NCBI GenBank assembly: GCA_964394795.1 | Contig: CAYMYX010000004.1 | Coordinates: 1 to 64,000, forward strand | Source of the DNA: CAYFUF01 sp964394795 | GTDB taxonomy: Bacteria; Bacillota; Clostridia; Tissierellales; Peptoniphilaceae | Direction: 5' to 3' | DNA length: 64,000 nucleotides | Shown: positions 60,155-64,000 of the stretch, piece by piece | Position numbering within the stretch: position 1 is the stretch's first letter | Layout of the letters: every line of letters starts with the position of its first letter | The notes under the pieces: model-generated | What the model was told of the DNA's origin: nothing | What the model saw: only the letters and a program-made list of their open reading frames with translations | Databases searched by the model: none | Program-made: the position numbers and the translations under genes

Positions 60155-62215
60155 ATGTCAAAAAGACAAGTACGCGTTGGTATTGACGTAGGTGGAACTA
60201 ATACAAAGGCGGTTGCCGTTGATAACGAGACCTATGACATCATCGGCGTAGNNNNNNNNNNNNNNNNNNNNNNNNNNNNNNNNNNNNNNNNNNNNNNNNN
60301 NNNNNNNNNNNNNNNNNNNNNNNNNNNNNNNNNNNNNNNNNNNNNNNNNNNCATCATCGGCGTAGCCAAAGGTGTGGTATCAGGTTTCCTGTCAAAGATT
60401 CAAGGAAACATCAAGGATATCCCAGTGGATGCCTCCGGCAAGAAGAAAATTGTCTCAAGTTATCGCTACATTGCGCAAAATGACTTCACGAAGGAGCAGG
60501 TATCGAGGGCAATCGACGAGCTAATCAATGAAGGTTGCAGCGTAATTGCTGCATCGAAAACGTTCGGTGTCGACGATGATAAAGAAGAGCGCTTAATTCA
60601 AGAAGTTGGCGAAGAGAAAGGCATTGTGGTTTGTGCCGCTTCTGACATCTCCAAACTTTATGGTTTAACCAGAAGAACGAGAACGGCTGTGGTGAATGGA
60701 TCCATCTTGCCTAAGATGATTGGCACCGCAGACTCAACCGAGCAAGCGGTGCGTGAAGCCGGTATCGGAGCACCACTGATGATCATGCGTGGTGACGGTG
60801 GTGTTATGGATATTCAGGAGATGCGGAAGCGTCCCGTCCTAACCATGTTGTCCGGTCCTGCGGCATCTACAGTAGGTGCTTTGATGTATCTCCGTGTCTC
60901 TAACGGTGTCTTCTTCGAAGTTGGTGGAACAACGACAGATATCGGTGTAATCAAGAACGGCCGTCCTATGGTCGACTATGCGACGGTCGGTGGACAACGG
61001 ACGATGGTTTCTTCCATGGACGTGAACACGGTTGGTGTTGCCGGCGGGTCGATGATTCGCGCAGGTGGTAGCAAGGTGACTCACGTTGGACCTCGGTCTT
61101 GCCATATTGCTAACTTAGATTATGTTGCCTTTACCGATCCTGCCAAATTAGGTCAAGTAACCATCGAATTTATCTCACCAAAAGAGGGTGACCCTTCAGA
61201 TTATGTAGCTGTTCGCGGTGGGGATGGTCAACTTTATGCGTTGACAACGACCTGTGCGGCCAATGCACTAGGTATCATTGAAGAAGGCGACTATTCTTAC
61301 GGTTATCCCGAATCCTGTAAGAAAGCTTTCGATGCTCTCGGGAAAGCCCTGAATATGACTGGCGAAGAGGCGGCTACCGCTACCTTGGATAAGGCTGCTG
61401 ACATTACCATCGAAGTCATCGAAAACTTATTAGATAAGTACCACGTTGAACAATCCCAAACAACGATTGTCGGTGGTGGCGGTGGAGCAAAGGTTCTCTT
61501 GCCATTTACTGCTAAAAAGATGGGTGTTGAATACCAGCTGGCTGACCAAGCCGAGATTATTTCCTCTATCGGTGTTGCCTTGGCCATGGTCCGCGATGTC
61601 GTCGAGCGGGTCATCCCTTCACCAACTCCACAGGATATTGCGGAAATTCGTCAGGAAGCGACGGATGCAGTTATTAAGTCCGGAGCTACTGCGGATTCCG
61701 TCGAGGTTCAAATTGAGATTGATCAACAGACCTCTAAGGTGAGGGCAATTGCCACCGGTTCAACCGAGATTGCAACCCAAGATATCTCCAAGCGAGTCGA
61801 TATTGAGGAGGCCGGAGAGATTGCAGCGAAGTCCATGGGCGTTACCGCCGATAATGTGGAACTTCTTGCCCAAACGGAAGAGTTTGCCGTATTTGGTCGT
61901 CCCGTTGGCTCCAAGATGGAGATCCGTGGCGTAGACCGCAAGGGCTTCGTCAAGTTACAGAGAGAGGACGGTGACGCACTCGCAACCACGACTGGTGGAG
62001 CGCGGTCTGCTGCCGGCCAAATGTGGGATGAGCTTTCGGTTTTCAAGTCGGATATCAAGCTTAATCCGGATATCTACCTCTGCATCGGCGGTCGTATCAT
62101 CGACTTCGAAGGCATGAGCGATATCAACCAACTCAACATGTTGATGGATTCTGAATTGACCTTGCGACAAGGTAACGAGCAAATGATTGTCATCGGAGCG
62201 AAAAACGACCTCTAG
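60155..62215 (+). CDS. Hydantoinase/oxoprolinase (HyuA) family protein, with assembly gap
   Basis: The N-terminus GIDVGGTNTKAVAVDNETYDIIG is the ATP-binding start of HyuA-type ATP-dependent lactam/amide hydrolases. SVIAASKTFGVDDD, DISKLYGLTRRTRTAVVNGSILPKM, LSGPAAST and GGTTTDIGVIKNG follow. The 100 N at 60252-60351 sit between two copies of CATCATCGGCGTAG. The family has about 55-60 residues here, including an STTQATN motif, that are absent, so real sequence is missing. No hyuB is seen. Residues past about 490 form an extra C-terminal region. Confidence 0.85.
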   Translation: MSKRQVRVGIDVGGTNTKAVAVDNETYDIIGVXXXXXXXXXXXXXXXXXXXXXXXXXXXXXXXXXXIIGVAKGVVSGFLSKIQGNIKDIPVDASGKKKIVSSYRYIAQNDFTKEQVSRAIDELINEGCSVIAASKTFGVDDDKEERLIQEVGEEKGIVVCAASDISKLYGLTRRTRTAVVNGSILPKMIGTADSTEQAVREAGIGAPLMIMRGDGGVMDIQEMRKRPVLTMLSGPAASTVGALMYLRVSNGVFFEVGGTTTDIGVIKNGRPMVDYATVGGQRTMVSSMDVNTVGVAGGSMIRAGGSKVTHVGPRSCHIANLDYVAFTDPAKLGQVTIEFISPKEGDPSDYVAVRGGDGQLYALTTTCAANALGIIEEGDYSYGYPESCKKAFDALGKALNMTGEEAATATLDKAADITIEVIENLLDKYHVEQSQTTIVGGGGGAKVLLPFTAKKMGVEYQLADQAEIISSIGVALAMVRDVVERVIPSPTPQDIAEIRQEATDAVIKSGATADSVEVQIEIDQQTSKVRAIATGSTEIATQDISKRVDIEEAGEIAAKSMGVTADNVELLAQTEEFAVFGRPVGSKMEIRGVDRKGFVKLQREDGDALATTTGGARSAAGQMWDELSVFKSDIKLNPDIYLCIGGRIIDFEGMSDINQLNMLMDSELTLRQGNEQMIVIGAKNDL

Positions 62216-62271
62216 TCTGTCTGAAGAGGGTATGAAGAAGACAAGACGAGCTTGAATAGAGGGAAATTATC

Positions 62272-62934
62272 GTGACTACTTTCCGAGAAAAAATGAAGAA
62301 CCTAATCCCTAGCCTGTCTGAGGATTTAGCCTATTACCATATCCAGCAAGACCCCATATCGGGCAAGATAGCGGAGGACTTCCGTCCTGAGCTGATTGCT
62401 CGGTCCATCGAGGTTGGCCAAACTGAAGCGCGTAAGATGCGTAGCGAATTCCCTGAAGCTTCCCCTTTAGGGATCATTCGCCAAAAAGGGCTCATTCTGG
62501 AACGCAAGGGTGAGAACAATGCGATGCAATACATCACTATGGCCTACTTTGAGGAGCCCAATCGGATTGTCATCTACGGAGATAACGTGAAGAAGGTGGC
62601 TGAATTGCTCGAAACCAATGGTCTTGACCAGATTACTAATAGGCAACTTGAGGATATCGTCCTTGCCCATGAACTCTTCCATGTGGTGGAGGGGGAAAAG
62701 CCAGATCTGTATACCAATACGGTGAAGGTGGACCTCTTCTCCCTTGGGCCATGGATCCGGAAAAGCCACTTTATCTGTCCGGGGGAAATCGCGGGGATGG
62801 CCTTTGCAAAGGAACTTTTGGGCTTACCCTACGATCCGACGATCCTCAACTATCCTTTTATGTACGCCTGGAATGAAACAGAGGCAGAAGCAATCTACCA
62901 AAGTATGATTAAATTCAAAGGGAGGTCAACATGA
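62272..62934 (+). CDS. Uncharacterised HExxH protein of the catabolic operon
   Basis: The 220 residues have no signal peptide or membrane helix. HELFH at 133-137 is a zinc-metalloprotease-type HExxH within an amphipathic helix (LEDIVLAHELFHVVEGE). Glu172 in PGEIAGMAFAKELLG could be the third ligand, as in gluzincins. I do not recognise the family. It starts at GTG with GAGGG upstream, and its stop overlaps the next ATG, so it is part of the operon. It may be a metal-dependent hydrolase of the substrate or a protease; no function can be claimed. Confidence 0.7.
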   Translation: MTTFREKMKNLIPSLSEDLAYYHIQQDPISGKIAEDFRPELIARSIEVGQTEARKMRSEFPEASPLGIIRQKGLILERKGENNAMQYITMAYFEEPNRIVIYGDNVKKVAELLETNGLDQITNRQLEDIVLAHELFHVVEGEKPDLYTNTVKVDLFSLGPWIRKSHFICPGEIAGMAFAKELLGLPYDPTILNYPFMYAWNETEAEAIYQSMIKFKGRST

Positions 62935-63953
62935 GAGTACAGTTCGACGAAATGAGAGATGTTATTGTAAGAGCGCTCCAAGCCGGCGGTGCCGATGAGG
63001 AGCAAGCTAAGGTCATGAGTGAGGTTTACGCGACGAGTTCGCTGAAGGGAGTTTACTCCCACGGCTTAAACCGCGTAGCCCGCCTCATCGACTTCGTGGA
63101 TAAGGGTTATGTCGATCCGAAGGGAAAGATGGAGCTTATCGCGGAAAAGGGAGCCATCAAGAACTATGATGGTAATCTCGGCTTTGGTATCCTCAACGCG
63201 ATGGAAGCGGCCAAGGAAGCAGCTAAGTTGGCGAAAGAGTTCGGAATCGGTATGGTGTCTGTCCGCAACACGACCCACTGGATGAGAGGCGGAAGTTACG
63301 CGGAGATGATCGCTGATGAGGGCTTAATCGGGATGGCCTGGACCAACGTAGAATCGGTCATGCCGGTTTGGGGGTCAGACGAAGCCTCGATCGGCAACAA
63401 TCCGATGGGTATCGCGATTCCTTCCAAGAATGGCCCAATACTGTTGGATATGGCTATGGCCCTCTATTCCTACGGCAAACTGCAAACAACCCGTCTTCTG
63501 GGCGAGCAACTTCCTTTTGAAGGTGGCTATAACGAGGATGGTGAATTGACAACGGATCCCGCGGAAATTGAGGCAACGAAACGAGTTCTTCCGATTGGTT
63601 ATTGGAAGGGGTCTGGTTTAGCGATAGCGCTGGATTTGATGGCTGCTCTGCTATCCAACGGAAAAGCAGGTGTCCATATGGATGAAGAAAACCGTGGAAA
63701 CTGCACGTCCTGTGCGCAAATCTTCATCGCTTTTGACCCTTCCCCAATGATTGGCGAGGAAGATTATGAGCAGACGATTGAAGACGTGAAGAACAAGGTT
63801 CATTCCGCTAACCCGATTGACGCCAAGCGCCCACCAACGTATCCCGGTGAGGGCATGAACAAGCGGGAGCAGGATAACTTGGAGAACGGCATCCCTGTGG
63901 ATGAAAATATTTGGAATGAAGTAAGAAGGCTAGCCGGCGATATCGACGACTAG
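62931..63953 (+). CDS. Ldh/MDH2-family NAD(P)H oxidoreductase, YiaK/DlgD-like
   Basis: The 340 residues belong to the malate/L-lactate/ureidoglycolate dehydrogenase family. SHGLNRVARLIDFV with the catalytic His, IGMVSVRNTTHWMRGGSYAEM, AWTNVESVMPVWGSDEASIGNNPM and LPIGYWKGSGLAIALD follow E. coli YiaK (2,3-diketo-L-gulonate reductase) closely. This suggests a 2-keto or diketo sugar-acid substrate. It overlaps the HExxH gene by 4 bp and is followed by another operon gene. Confidence 0.9.
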   Translation: MRVQFDEMRDVIVRALQAGGADEEQAKVMSEVYATSSLKGVYSHGLNRVARLIDFVDKGYVDPKGKMELIAEKGAIKNYDGNLGFGILNAMEAAKEAAKLAKEFGIGMVSVRNTTHWMRGGSYAEMIADEGLIGMAWTNVESVMPVWGSDEASIGNNPMGIAIPSKNGPILLDMAMALYSYGKLQTTRLLGEQLPFEGGYNEDGELTTDPAEIEATKRVLPIGYWKGSGLAIALDLMAALLSNGKAGVHMDEENRGNCTSCAQIFIAFDPSPMIGEEDYEQTIEDVKNKVHSANPIDAKRPPTYPGEGMNKREQDNLENGIPVDENIWNEVRRLAGDIDD

Positions 63954-63974
63954 TTGGTAAGCAAAGGAGTAAGA

Positions 63975-64000
63975 ATGTCCAAACAGGAAACACTTAGAAA
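63975..64000 (+). CDS. Start of next operon gene (runs off the window)
   Basis: AAGGAG at 63965-63969 precedes ATG 63975, which reads MSKQETLR to the window end. It lies 21 bp after the reductase gene. Too short to identify. Confidence 0.6.

Overview
The window looks like a chromosomal stretch from a Gram-positive Bacillota (Firmicutes) bacterium of low to middle GC, most likely an anaerobic clostridial or Tissierellia-like lineage; I cannot place it further. The clues are the rpmE-yqhQ-prmC-prfA block, the metG-tatD-rnmV-rsmA...veg-ispE block, a T-box leader before tyrS, a sigI-rsgI pair, tRNA genes without an encoded CCA end, and strong AGGAGG-type ribosome binding sites. Nearly all of it is tightly packed housekeeping genes. 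There are no phage genes, transposases, CRISPR arrays or rRNA. Three runs of exactly 100 N (38623-38722, 56719-56818, 60252-60351) are assembly gaps, each lying between copies of the same short sequence.

Layout. 1-2.7 kb: end of a membrane protein gene, then ddl-murF on the minus strand. 2.7-5.7 kb: AT-rich lactococcin-972-type ABC exporter whose permease gene has an in-frame TAG. 5.8-13 kb: rpmE, yqhQ, prmC, prfA, malQ, glgP. 13.1-18.9 kb: fba, rho, a phasin-like protein with AarF kinase, an acyl-ACP thioesterase and an FMN-binding lipoprotein. 19-24 kb: L25, a ZIP metal transporter, cysteine desulfurase with mnmA, a lipoprotein. 24-33 kb: tyrS under a compact T-box, an MFS transporter, metG-tatD-rnmV-rsmA, a glutaredoxin, a DUF1858 protein, veg, ispE. 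33.5-38.8 kb: a VanY-like protein lacking its catalytic residues, galE, sigI-rsgI, and a lipoprotein resembling the outer half of RsgI. 38.9-52.2 kb: murJ, a DUF2207 protein, a RibU-like ECF component, tsaE-tsaB-rimI-tsaD, a PHP phosphatase, pcrA, ligA, an XTP/dITP pyrophosphatase, a phosphodiesterase, then tRNA-His and tRNA-Leu. 52.3-57.7 kb: pepT, a nitroreductase, a frameshifted lipoprotein gene, a repeat-rich stress protein, a 52-bp hairpin repeat array, a PAP2 protein. 57.7 kb to the end: an IclR regulator divergent from a catabolic operon (permease, HyuA-like protein, HExxH protein, YiaK-like reductase, next gene cut off).

Most interesting region. Around sigI-rsgI there are three promoter-like elements of the ACCCC(C)/CGTA type. 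In all three the offset between the two boxes is the same 24 nt. One precedes sigI; two in tandem precede a lipoprotein gene. That lipoprotein shares with RsgI an Asn-Pro-containing extracellular domain and a long Asp/Tyr/Trp tail. This suggests a self-activated SigI regulon in which a secreted lipoprotein copies the sensor half of the anti-sigma factor. Other points of note are the VanY-like protein with all expected metal and catalytic residues replaced, the uncharacterised IclR-controlled catabolic operon with a small HExxH protein, the 19-bp tandem duplication inside that operon's promoter, and the stress protein with two exact in-frame repeat arrays.

Limits: all family assignments come from reading motifs and remembered family features, without database searches. 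Promoters, terminators and RNA folds were found by eye.
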